From: Chara braunii
Lineage: Eukaryota; Streptophyta; Charophyceae; Charales; Characeae
Assembly (NCBI GenBank): GCA_003427395.1
Contig: BFEA01000248.1
Span: forward strand, 1,986,653 to 2,006,652
Length of the DNA stretch: 20,000 nucleotides
Direction of reading: 5' to 3'
The notes beneath the pieces were generated by a model, which searched no databases, was not told the origin of the DNA, and saw only the letters and a list, made by a program, of their open reading frames with translations. Both the position numbers and the translations under genes were made by a program. This document shows positions 1-7,890 of this stretch, piece by piece (position 1 is the first letter of the stretch; every line of letters begins with the position of its first letter).

Positions 1-2
1 TG

Positions 3-521
3 AATGCGTATGTATAGCAATGGTGCGTCGATGTCGTCATACCGTTGCGTCTTGAACTCGCGGTCGATCTTCGCGATGAAAGCGTGAAGGTCGACAACCT
101 CTCCTCCGGCGTCCATCAACGGAGCTGGTACTGCAATGTGCAAGTAGTCCCGCAATTGTGCCATAAGCACATTGCAATGCGGTTTCGGCAATCGTCCGGT
201 CGAGGGAACGGGCATCCACTGAAAGTCCGTGAATGTCAACGGGTCGAGCTCATCAAGTCTTGACCATGACGTCGAATCCCCGGCGATGGGTTGCAGCGAA
301 GCTGCCGAATCGGTTGCCGATGGTGATGAAACCGTGCATGATGTGGACTGTTGCACGTGGAGCGGTTGGTCCAGCGGTGGAACCAAGTGGACAGCATAAT
401 CCTCGTAAGTATACCGAGGACTTGCGACATTCGCGTCCTCCCCAGATGTGCAGGAGGCCGCTAGCAAGGCGGCCGAATCTGGCGGAGTAGAAGGTGGAGT
501 CGCCTCACCTTCCGCGGAGCT
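3..521 (-). CDS. pol: N-terminal part of Pol, in the -1 frame relative to gag, continues beyond the window
   Basis: The minus-strand frame beginning at 521 is open without a stop to the window edge, about 173 codons, and has no ATG of its own at the front. It follows gag directly in the -1 frame. The first third is proline-, serine- and threonine-rich (GEATPPSTPPDSAALLA). It then becomes more ordered: YTYEDYAVHLVPPLDQPL, LDELDPLTFTDFQWMPVP, VLMAQLRDYLHIAVPAP, LHAFIAKIDREFKTQRYDD and a final APLLYIRIQ. In the related elements I recall, that last stretch comes just before the aspartic protease core with its D-[ST]-G-type motif. The core itself lies outside the window, so the protease assignment is an inference from position. 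Codon use and the absence of stops over more than 500 bases support real coding. The frame is also open upstream of 521 and overlaps the end of gag. Confidence 0.75.
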
Positions 522-530
522 CAGTTTCCC
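482..530 (-). promoter_or_regulatory. candidate programmed -1 frameshift signal at the gag/pol junction
   Basis: On the minus strand, the gag frame ends G GGA AAC TGA: slippery heptamer GGGAAAC at 530-524 and stop at 523-521. GGGAAAC fits the X XXY YYZ rule in the gag reading frame, and slipping back one base enters the open pol frame exactly. Downstream, 512-504 (GAAGGTGAG) pairs with 499-490 (CTCCACCTTC, with one bulged C) around a GCGA tetraloop of the stable GNRA class, giving a 9-bp stem. The spacer from heptamer to this stem is 11 nt. An alternative lower stem, GCGGA 515-511 with TCCGC 486-482, shortens the spacer to 8 nt. The motif and frame geometry are read directly; function is inferred. 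Confidence 0.6.
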
Positions 531-2110
531 GAGCTGAGGCGGGGTCGCATATCCTCCTTGCCCTGATCTTGGCACAGGGAGGTCTTGTGCTTGGTGTTGT
601 TGCACCAATAGCAGCTGTCGTAGCGGCCGCGGACTTTGTACTCCGCCTCGGTCAAGCCGAACTTGACCCATGGAACTTGTACTGGTTGTCAATTTCCGAC
701 CTGCGATGCGGATTTCGCCTTCCCATTCTTGCGGGACTTGTTGTTGCTTCGCGGCTGGACAGCAGCCACCTGATCTCCGTCACTTGATGCTGGAGTGGCT
801 GCTGGGTTATCTCCACTGTCCTGCTGGACTGCAGNGAAGTGCTGCTGTCGCGGACCAGTTCGTGCCTTCTCCACATAGGTCGGCTGCCATGTTGATTTCT
901 CNTGTGCAGCTGACCTGTTGGTCTTGATGATCTCCCTCGCTTTGTCAATGATCTCCGCGAAGGTTGAGTACTGCTCGCGATCACCAAGGGCCTGGCTCAA
1001 TGCCTTCAATGCCGCACAGGACCTGTTGTAGAACTCACGGCGTAGATGCTCGAATGGTAGGTTCAGATTGGGCACAACAGCAATCTTCTACCACTCCGTG
1101 AGCCAGTCCCGTGTTGCTGTGTTGCCCTGTGACATGGTGAACAAACGGTTGATGGCGATTGTCGGTGCGTCGTCGACGATGAACCGCTTCTTCCACAGCC
1201 GTGTTAGTTCCTCCCATGTGATTACGTCCTTCAAGTCTAGTACGTCGACGCCGTGGAAGGTTGCCTGGTGGCTCAACCAGGTCTGGCATCCGCCCTTTGA
1301 GTTCAGGAACAGGGCGCCGATGTACGCGTGCTTGGCTACTGGCAGAATCCTGAGTTGCGTTGTGAATGCTTCCCACCAGAGGACGGGATCCTGCTGCGTG
1401 TAGTCGTCGAACCTCTCCAGGTTGAAAGTTGGCATCTTGTACATCTTCCGATTGTCGTCTGCGTTCGTCGACTGCAGCTTCTGGACCTCGGTCTTCAATG
1501 TATGCAGCTGATTGTTGATGGTGGTGGTCGGCGCAACGAAGGTGCTGATGTCGCCGAGCATTGCCACTACGTGGTCAACGCGGTCCTCCAGTTGGCGGCT
1601 TGAGGGTGCACTGCTGGAAGCTCCAGCAGCTGGTCCTGGTACTGCCTGTTCCAGGTCCAACAATCGGGCATTGAGTGCCCGAGTTGCATCCTCGTGGCTC
1701 TGCACTGTGCGGCGGAGCNTCGCCAATTCCTGATGTTGTCTCTCCAACTCTGACCTTTGGTAGTTGCAAGCATACCACAACCATGTCACGAGTTTGGAGA
1801 GGAACTCCTTGTGCTTTTCTTCCGGTGTTGCGTCGTCGCCGTTCGGTTGAAAATGCCAGTACTTGAGTCTGTCGATGCTGTTGGCTTCATGCCGCTGCAG
1901 CAGATCCTGGGCTTCCTTTCGGCGAGCCTGGGCATCTGCTTCTGCATTGGCCTGTAGCCGCAGTTTCTCTGCTGCTGCTGCCTCTTCAGCTTGTATGCGG
2001 GCAGCCTCGACTGCCAGCAGGCGTTGTTCCTCAGCCTCTATCTGAGCCAGGCAACGCTGCTTGTAGGCGGCAATGGTCTCATTGGCCAGCTGACCTGGCA
2101 GGCAGGTCAT
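521..2110 (-). pseudogene. gag: retrotransposon Gag polyprotein with two nonsense codons
   Basis: Gag forms the virus-like particle that packages element RNA. From an ATG at 2110, the frame runs 529 codons to the TGA at 521-523. It is interrupted by TAG at 1088-1090 and TGA at 689-691 without any change of frame. Residues about 20-160 are an alanine- and glutamate-rich coiled coil (AEEAAAAEKLRLQANAEADA), containing YWHFQPNGDD near residue 85. Residues about 225-340 look like a Retrotrans_gag domain: PTFNLERFDDY, WWEAFTTQL, TWLSHQAT, LWKKRFIVDD and WLTEW just before the TAG. The domain continues after the stop with NLPFEHLRREFYN. A basic linker follows, then a CX2CX4HX4C zinc knuckle at 613-572 (CYWCNNTKHKTSLC). 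The start is uncertain because the frame stays open upstream through the minisatellite to 2557. Two unresolved N bases (835, 902) fall in the C-terminal part and one (1719) in the coiled coil. Since the frame is otherwise preserved, the stops are recent mutations, consensus errors or, less likely, recoded. Confidence 0.85.
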
Positions 2111-2112
2111 GT

Positions 2113-2497
2113 TGCTGACGTGGCAATGCTGCTTACGTGGCACTGCTGATGTGGCACTGCGTCTGACGTGGTACTGCTGACGTGGCACTGTGTTGAACGT
2201 CACTGCTGACGTGGCACTGTGTCTGACGTGGCACTGCTTACGTGGCACTATGTCTGACGTGGCAATGTGACCTGGCACTGCGGACGTGCCACTGCTGATC
2301 TGGCACTGCAGACGTGGCAATGTGACCTGGCACTGCGGACGTGCCACTGCTGATCTGGCACTGCAGACGTGGCACTGCTGATCTGGCACTGTGACGTGGC
2401 ACTGCTGACGTGGTACTGTGACTTGGCGCTGTGACTTGGCACTGTGACGTGGCACTGCTGACGTGGCACAGCTGGTCTGCACTGCTGACGTGGCACT
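2113..2497. repeat. TGACGTGGCA-type minisatellite upstream of gag
   Basis: About 385 bases are built from variants of CTGCTGACGTGGCACTGTG, with units of roughly 14-22 bases. The core ACGTGGC occurs about 13 times, with single-base variants such as CCTGGC, TCTGGC, ACGTGGT and ACGTGCC between. A longer sub-repeat of about 60 bases is duplicated around 2272-2360 (both copies carry GACCTGGCACTGCGGACGTGCC). The array lies directly in front of the gag ATG on the minus strand. One gag-phase frame stays open through it, which gives a spurious N-terminal extension of histidine-, valine- and serine-rich repeats. It is either part of the element's leader or an expansion inside it. Confidence 0.85.
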
Positions 2498-2510
2498 GTA
2501 CCGAAACGGN

Positions 2511-3260
2511 ATGCATGCAAGGGGTGGGTGGGAGGGAAAACGGAGGGAGGTAACCAACCCAACAATGCTTTCCTCCGGCCCTAATCAACAGATAAAATAA
2601 AAAATAAAAAATAAAAGAGGACTATTTCCTTTTTTTTTTTTTTTTGTATATATCGTCACAATATCTGTCGATTTATGATGAGTAGGATATGTCAGAAGAG
2701 TATAATGAACGAGATCTAGGCTAGGTCCCGCAAAGTTTTGGCTTTTACAAACTGCGATCTTGAAAAACAAAATTTTGCGAAATGGAGTAAAGATGCGATT
2801 TTCAGAAAAGAACGAAATCCAGTTTCTGATAATATAGCAACCTCCGAATATGCCTACTGCAATATTGGTAGGCTTCGCAAGATTCGGTTTTCAAAAAAAA
2901 ATTTGGGAGATAGAATGGAAATGCGATTTTCAGAAAAGAATAGTTTCAGTTTCCGAGAATATGACCACTTCTATCGTTATCCCAATATGCCTAGAGATCA
3001 AAAATATTAACTTCAGAAATTTCAGCTATGTATGCGAAATATCAGAGAAACGAAATGCTACTATCGGGAATTTTCAGACAAAACGAAATGCGATTTATCA
3101 GAAATTTTCAGATATTTGTTACGTAAAAACGAACTACTAAGATAGTTGTTGCGAGAAAAAAAATTTCAGAGATTTGACTAAGTCCTACTTGCATTACTAA
3201 TGAGTGATCAATAGATCGCGAGCTGGCTACTTGATTGAGCGGGTCCTCTGTATGAGAGGT
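2511..3260 (-). other. probable leader of the retroelement: AT-rich, no gene, diverged tandem repeat
   Basis: No coding frame is convincing here. There is a T run at about 2631-2645. The block ATGCGATTTTCAGAAAAGAA occurs exactly at 2793-2812 and 2921-2940, a spacing of 128 bases, with further similarity downstream (AATATGCC-type segments), and a weaker third copy starts near 3088. By position, between the primer-binding site and gag, this should be the element's untranslated leader, but it is far more AT-rich than gag and may include an insertion. Confidence 0.5.
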
Positions 3261-3274
3261 CCGCTCCGATACCA
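3261..3274 (-). other. tRNA primer-binding site (initiator-Met type)
   Basis: The minus strand reads TGGTATCGGAGCGG. The common plant retrotransposon primer site complementary to the 3' end of tRNA-iMet begins TGGTATCAGAGC, so 11 of the first 12 positions agree. Three bases (GTT) separate it from a CA dinucleotide at 3279-3278 that would close the LTR. This is the site where reverse transcription of the minus strand would start. The location upstream of gag on the same strand supports the call. Confidence 0.7.
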
Positions 3275-3277
3275 AAC

Positions 3278-4450
3278 TGTTGCATACCGTATAGGTGCAG
3301 ACCAGAACAAGAACCAACCTTTCCATACAAAGTATAAGATAGCACAGCGGAAGACTTAGATACCAATGATCCGAACAAGCAATGTTGTAATGCAGCCCTG
3401 AACATACATCATCATCATNGTTTCATAGTGTGAATNGGTCTGGCGCTTCACCCAGGAAGACAGCGCCAGCCCAGAACATGCACAGACGAGGAGGAAGGGG
3501 ATAGACGAAGAGGAGGGAGAAGATGGGAATGTCGTCAACACCAAGTCTTCGGCACAAGCCCAAATAGTCCCTCGTCGAACTGTCTGAATCCCAAATGTCA
3601 AGTCTGGATCCAATGTCGTCAAGTCTCAAGTCACAACTCTGTCTCTCTCTGTCGTAGTCTGAGAAGTCAGGTGGCGAGAGGGTGAGGAGAGAAGGTGGAC
3701 TTAGAAGAGGAANAAGANGAACTCTCTCTCTCCCTGTGTCCAGTACTAACCTGTGAAGTTGGCGCCTTGATGCAGGTACCACGAAGCTGGAGCTGGAGCG
3801 ATGGCGCCACAGGTAAGTAACACTGGCCTCCGCCAGTCTTTCTCCACTCTACGATCTACTACCTACCAGCGCCCAGCGCTGAAGACTACAGCTACAGCTA
3901 TGGCGCCCAGCGCCGAAGACTACAGCTAGCGCTACCACTACTGCCTAGCGCTGAAGACTACTGCAGCGCTCCTCCTGAGTGCTGCGGCCGAATCCTGAAG
4001 ACTACCTCTGCATACTGACTCCTACCCGTGAAGTGCATGGGAACCTCCTATGTACTACGGGTGTGCCTCTCGAGCCTGCCGAAGGGAGGCAGGGGCTGCA
4101 GCTGCAGCTCCTGCTCGAGTACGTGAGGAACAGGCTATTTTGGGCCTGTTCCGCATCCCTGTTTCCATGCCTGAGTCTTAGGAGCAGGTCGAAACAATGA
4201 GGGCCTGAAAATGGCCCTCCGTTTCAGGCTGAAAACTCTGGGTCTGAAAAGACCCAGAAATAGGCTGAAACGAGGTAGGGCCTGCAGGCCCTCGTTTTTT
4301 TCAGCATCCAGGCTGAAATGAACGGGGCCTGTAAGCCCTAAGTTTTAGGCTTTTGGCTGAATGTCCGGGGCGGGCCCTGTAGGGCCCGTGTGGCTACGCA
4401 GTATGCCACATCAGTACAGCTAATTGGCTCTCGGCAGTAGACGCCTAGTA
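3278..4450 (-). repeat. probable 5' LTR, outer boundary unknown
   Basis: The inner edge is defined by CA next to the primer site. No second LTR is available for comparison, so the outer edge and target duplication cannot be fixed. Inside are CT/GA-rich segments (3640-3735), four spaced copies of GAAGACTAC at 3881, 3915, 3953 and 3997 within GCCCAGCGCTGAAGACTACAG-like units, and a hairpin cluster at 4199-4388. A short minus-strand TATACTTT lies near 3332. I see no gene. The region could instead be a shorter LTR plus unrelated flank. Confidence 0.4.
4199..4388. other. cluster of five short GC-rich hairpins
   Basis: The plus strand has GAGGGCC/GGCCCTC around a 7-base loop (4199-4219), CTGGGTCT/AGACCCAG with a GAAA loop (4238-4257), a perfect 16-base palindrome AGGGCCTGCAGGCCCT (4277-4292), a weaker GGGC/GCCC pair (4325-4338) and CGGGCCCT/AGGGCCCG with a 2-base centre (4371-4388). 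The linkers repeat GGCTGAAA-like text. Both strands can fold. It falls within the presumed LTR. Confidence 0.75.
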
Positions 4451-4463
4451 CACAAACAAGTAC

Positions 4464-4555
4464 CTTGAGTCTGCAGAAAGTTTACCTCGAGGCCGCAGAA
4501 AGTTTACCTTGAGTCCGCATCTAGACTTCCTGCAGACCAGATGCGGACTCAAGGT
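4464..4555. repeat. 22-bp tandem units ending in a 17-bp perfect inverted repeat
   Basis: Two and a half copies of TACCTTGAGTCTGCAGAAAGTT-like units (shortest common core ACCTTGAGTCCGC) run from about 4464. The last copy forms the left arm of a perfect inverted repeat: ACCTTGAGTCCGCATCT at 4506-4522 and its complement at 4539-4555, with a 16-base loop. It may mark the end of the retroelement or an independent foldback. Confidence 0.8.
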
Positions 4556-4865
4556 ACTTCACAAAATTATGATAAGACAAAGTGCAACCCACCATACAGA
4601 GCCACAGTAATGCCCACGAGTCCCACCCACAAACGTCCCACAACAATCCCACACAGTCATGCCCCACAAAAGTTCCACGAAAACACACAAAAGACCCCAC
4701 ACAAATGTCCTTCGCAGAGATATGCTCCCCCAAAAGGGAGGTAATTTTCTCCCCCTCTTTTTGAGGACCCCATCTCCCTCTGTCATTGGGCACTCTATCT
4801 CCTCATTCTGGGGTCCTTTTCCTTTTCTTAAATCCCCTCTCCCCTCTCTTTTTTTTTTTTTTTTC

Positions 4866-5310
4866 TTTAAACCACCAGTAAGTACATGGGCACCTGGGCC
4901 GCGGGTCTGACACCCCAAATTCTGGAGGCGCGAAACGAAAACGGGGCTGCAGATCAAATTCATCAATCAACGGCAGGCCCAGCATTTGACGTTTCGGCCT
5001 CGCTCGTTTGTACATGGGCACATGGGCCGCGGGTCTGACACCCCAAATTCTGGAGGCGCGAAACGAAAACGGGGCTGCTGATCAAATTTATCGATCGGGG
5101 CTGCCGATCAAATTTGTCGCCGATCGAATTTATCAATCAACGGCGGGCCCAGCATTTGACATTTCGGGCTCGCTCGTTAGTACATGGGCACCGGAGCATG
5201 GTCTGACACCCCAAATTCTGGAGTCGCGAAACAAAAACGGGGCCGCCGATCAAATTGATCAATCAACGGCGGGCCCAGCATTTGGCGTTTCGGCCTCGCT
5301 CGTTTTCTTG
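4866..5310. repeat. tandem repeat, 128-bp unit, three copies
   Basis: Copies begin with GTACATGGGCAC at 4882, 5010 and 5180 and end with GGCCTCGCTCGTT-like text. Copy spacings are 128 and 170 bases. The extra 42 bases in the middle copy come from internal re-duplication of GATCAAATTTATC/GATCGAATTTATC around 5080-5135. The left edge reads TTTAAACCACCAGTA, which recurs at the edge of the small inverted-repeat element at 19105, and inner text (CGAAACGAAAACGG, GCCGATCAAATTTATCAA) also resembles that element. Any open frame here is a repeat by-product. Upstream, 4560-4865 is CA- and CT-rich with no gene. Confidence 0.8.
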
Positions 5311-5363
5311 TGGCGACAAGTTTNGGACTGCAAGGCTGGGGACGTGTACTTGTGGTGGTTAAA

Positions 5364-5695
5364 GGGGCCCCTCTACACTATTTGTTAGGGGCCCATCTCC
5401 ACTATTTGCTAGCGGTCCATCTCCGTACTTTTCAAGGGGGGCCATCTCCTTAATTTTGAGGCCCATCTATCCGTCTTTGCTCCAGGAACGGGGGGAAGGA
5501 GGGGGGCGGGGGGGAGGACCGCCCGGGGGCACCTCCCTTTTTTGGTCCCTTATATTGATTGGGTCCCGTCTCCCTTCTGTTCTAGGGACACGTCCCTCTT
5601 CTAGGGGGAACCCCATCCCCCCTCTTTCTCTAGAGATCTCATCTCCTTATTTTCTAGCGCCCATCATCACATTCTTTTTTCTAGGGGCTCTTCTC
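5364..5695. repeat. degenerate 24-bp tandem array
   Basis: Units of the form GGGGCCCATCTCCACTATTT start at 5364, 5388, 5412, 5436 and 5460, a constant step of 24 or very nearly so. After a G-rich interruption (5486-5540, including a G6/G6/G7 cluster at 5490-5514), related units continue near 5561, 5585, 5604, 5634 and 5657, each ending in TTCTAG-like text. Similar CCCCATCTCC text also occurs near 4769. No coding function is evident. Confidence 0.7.
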
Positions 5696-5906
5696 AATCT
5701 GGCCATCTTAAATGCATCTGTCACCTAAAAAGGACCATATACACATACATACTCGGCTTTGACAAATGGTCACCAACTATTGTACAGACACAGACCTCAA
5801 ATCCTTCTTTCTTATCCATAAACAGATTTCAGCCCCTCACGTCTGTCCACAATGCAGAGCACAAAACATCCCACCAACCGATGGGCCTTGCTCAGCTGGT
5901 ACCTGC

Positions 5907-6038
5907 GTTTGAACCCAGATTGAATAGAACGCCCTGTCATTATAGCTGCTGTATTTGGCACAACTTTCGGTCCAGATGCAGCGATAATGACCGGGCGTTC
6001 TATTCGGGTGAAGACCGTAGTTCAATCTGGGTTCGAAC
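5907..6038 (-). mobile_element. foldback (MITE-like) element, copy 1
   Basis: The two arms contain GAATAGAACGCCC and GGGCGTTCTATTC, with TCATTATAGCTG opposite CAGCGATAATGA further in, around a short centre (CACAACTTTCGG). It is inverted relative to the other copies in the window. An outer pair, GTTTGAACCCAGATTGA at 5907-5923 and TCAATCTGGGTTCGAAC at 6022-6038, matches 16 of 17 and extends the hairpin. There is no coding capacity, so mobility would need an enzyme from elsewhere. Confidence 0.8.
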
Positions 6039-6049
6039 AAATAAATGCC

Positions 6050-6262
6050 GGTCAGTTTTCACGAGGGTGATATCTTTTTTTTCACGAATTTCCTGTCATT
6101 GAACTAGATGAACGATATTCCTGAATTACCTGGGGCAGGTCAGTTTTCACGAGGGTGATATCTTTTTTTTTTTCTTTTTTTTTTTTGTGGGGGGGGGGGG
6201 AATGATGACGATATCTCGATGCCGCCGCCCTTTATTTTCCGAAAAAAAAAAAAAAAAAAAAA
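6050..6262. repeat. 33-bp direct repeat and homopolymer runs
   Basis: An exact 33-base segment beginning GGTCAGTTTTCACGAGGG occurs at 6050-6082 and 6138-6170, 88 bases apart. Each is followed by T-rich sequence. G12 (6189-6200) and A21 (6242-6262) runs follow. A related piece, TGAATTACCTGGGG, occurs at about 6123 and again near 6841, so a dispersed repeat family is present. Confidence 0.8.
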
Positions 6263-7887
6263 GCCATTTGTATCTAGAAGTAATTAAAAGTCGTCATAAT
6301 TATCATCCACGATTCAAAAATTGGCCCACCAGTCATTCTTCATCCATAGAAATTTATTATTAGTATTCATTTTCTTTAAAATTTTGACTTAAAAAATATA
6401 TATCGCCGGACTCAAATTGATTTTTCATATGATATGAATATATATAATAAGCTGTTTTTCCCAAAAAAAAAAAAAAAAAAAAAAACCTCCAAACATAGCT
6501 TCGGTGTCTTAGGAGTATTGGTAGGTAGGTAGCGAAGGTGAATTGAAAGAAATTTAAAAGATGATGTAAGATTTGAGAGAAGAATAATATAGCGTAGTTC
6601 CAAAAAAAAAAAAAAACGTACGATTGTTTGTCTCCTTCCCCCTTTTGAAAAAAGAAGGGGGAGAGTGAGGGAGGGGGGGGGGGGAAGAGGGGGGAACAAA
6701 AAAACAGCACTGAGAGATGCCTCTCTCGGCCTTTTACGCTTTTCTTCAGCTCTACCAACAACCATGCATGGACTGTTGAAATATGAATCAGACCCGAGTT
6801 CGAATCCAGATGCAATCAGAAGATCAAAATGAAACAATTGTGAATTACCTGGGGGAACCAGTCAGTTCAATGTTGCCCTTTCAAGAAAAGAAACAAAAAA
6901 AAAAGAAAAAAAATCTGTTTTAAAAATTCCAAAGATGGCATTTACCCCCCTCCCCACAGCTACGTCCAGACCGAACAGAAAAAAAAAAAAAAAAAAAAAA
7001 CACGTATGTCCCCTGGACGTATCAGCCCCGTCCTTGCTGACGTGTCAGTGCCTCCGTGTTGACGTGTCATCCGCCTCGCAGTTTCCAAATTAGGAAATCT
7101 CTGAGCTGTTATGTGCCCCTCATGGATGTGACGAGTGTCCAGATGAGACGGGTAGAATTCAGAATTTACCGCGAGGGGCATTTTTGCAACTGGCCAACTT
7201 TCATATTATATTTATATTAGTTATATTATTATATTTATATTAGTTACATTAATTTTCGAAGGCATACTATCCCCACATTTGTGCTTGCCATCTTGGTCCG
7301 GGGGGGGGGGGCGGAAACAGCACTTGATGACTTTCTTTTTTTTTTTTGGGGGGGGGGGNGGGGGGGGGGGGGGAACACCAGATTCGCTTCTTGGTTCAAA
7401 AAAAAAGTAGCCCTGAAAGTTTCGCCCAACGTTTTTTGACTTTTTATTTATAAAAAAAAAAAAAAAAACATAAAAAGCTACTCGAATTTCTTCATTATTA
7501 ATTTATTAGAACGTAAAATTTGTTTAAAAATTAGCACACAGAATAGTGAAAAAAATGCCGAATAGAAATGTCGGCTGGGAAACTCGAAACAAAGCCATTT
7601 GGTTGCCCCTGATGTAGGGGAAGGCCAGGCATCGTCATTCTTCGGGAAGGGCGTAGCAGTGATTAGGTGGCAAGAGTGATGATGGTGTTAACCATAGCTT
7701 GCTATGGTTGTCTCCAGGATGATGCTTCGGTGTGTATGAGACTTTGAGCACAATTAGCGGTGATTAGGCGGTTACGTGTGCTGGCGTCGGGTCAGTCTTG
7801 TGCTGATTGAGTCAGTAGTGTCTTCACTTGACAACACAACAATGTCCCTAAAAGGGAGAAAACGAGGGCTAAGAAGCGCGTTAGAAA
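6263..7887. other. no gene seen; homopolymer-rich spacer
   Basis: The stretch is AT-rich with A runs at 6463-6485, about 6602-6616 and 6979-7000, a purine/G-rich block at 6650-6700, and G runs at 7300-7311 and 7348-7373 (N at 7359). There is an AT direct repeat (TATTATATTTATATTAGTTA, twice, near 7205-7248). Two TGACGTGTCA sites (about 7039 and 7060) recall the bZIP-like core of the upstream minisatellite, but two sites may be chance. A perfect 20-base palindrome, AACCATAGCTTGCTATGGTT, lies at 7690-7709. Open frames in this interval are driven by homopolymers. Confidence 0.6.
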
Positions 7888-7890
7888 CAG

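Larger units (their letters stand above)
1..4450 (-). mobile_element. 5' part of an LTR retrotransposon, degenerate copy, cut by the window edge
   Basis: Read on the minus strand, this block has the expected order of an LTR element: a terminal CA of a probable LTR at 3278, an initiator-Met-type primer-binding site at 3274-3261, a leader of about 1.15 kb, gag from about 2110 to 521, and pol from 521 running off the window at position 1. The 3' half (protease core, reverse transcriptase, RNase H, integrase, 3' LTR) is not in the window, so Gypsy versus Copia cannot be settled from domain order. Gag with a coiled coil, a Retrotrans_gag-like domain and one zinc knuckle is usual for Ty3/Gypsy elements of plants. 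Two in-frame stops in gag suggest a dead copy. N bases at 835, 902, 1719, 2510, 3419, 3436, 3713 and 3718 suggest a collapsed multicopy repeat. The outer end of the LTR near 4450 is a guess. Confidence 0.75.

Noticed and set aside
494-787. Plus-strand frame of 97 codons opposite the zinc knuckle
   Set aside because: It is antisense to gag/pol, whose domains are recognisable on the minus strand.
2111-2557. N-terminal extension of Gag through the minisatellite
   Set aside because: The residues are repeat translations in several frames. Gag-like composition begins only near the ATG at 2110.
5364-5695. CRISPR array
   Set aside because: The units are contiguous degenerate tandem repeats without unique spacers, in eukaryotic DNA.
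5886-5919. tRNA-like A and B boxes (GCTCAGCTGG, GTTTGAACC)
   Set aside because: They are only about 19 bases apart, too close for a functional tRNA or intact SINE promoter. The second box is part of the foldback arm.
6360-6837. Minus-strand frames of 141-151 codons
   Set aside because: They run through A21-type and G-rich homopolymers (Phe and Pro runs), and two registers are open together.
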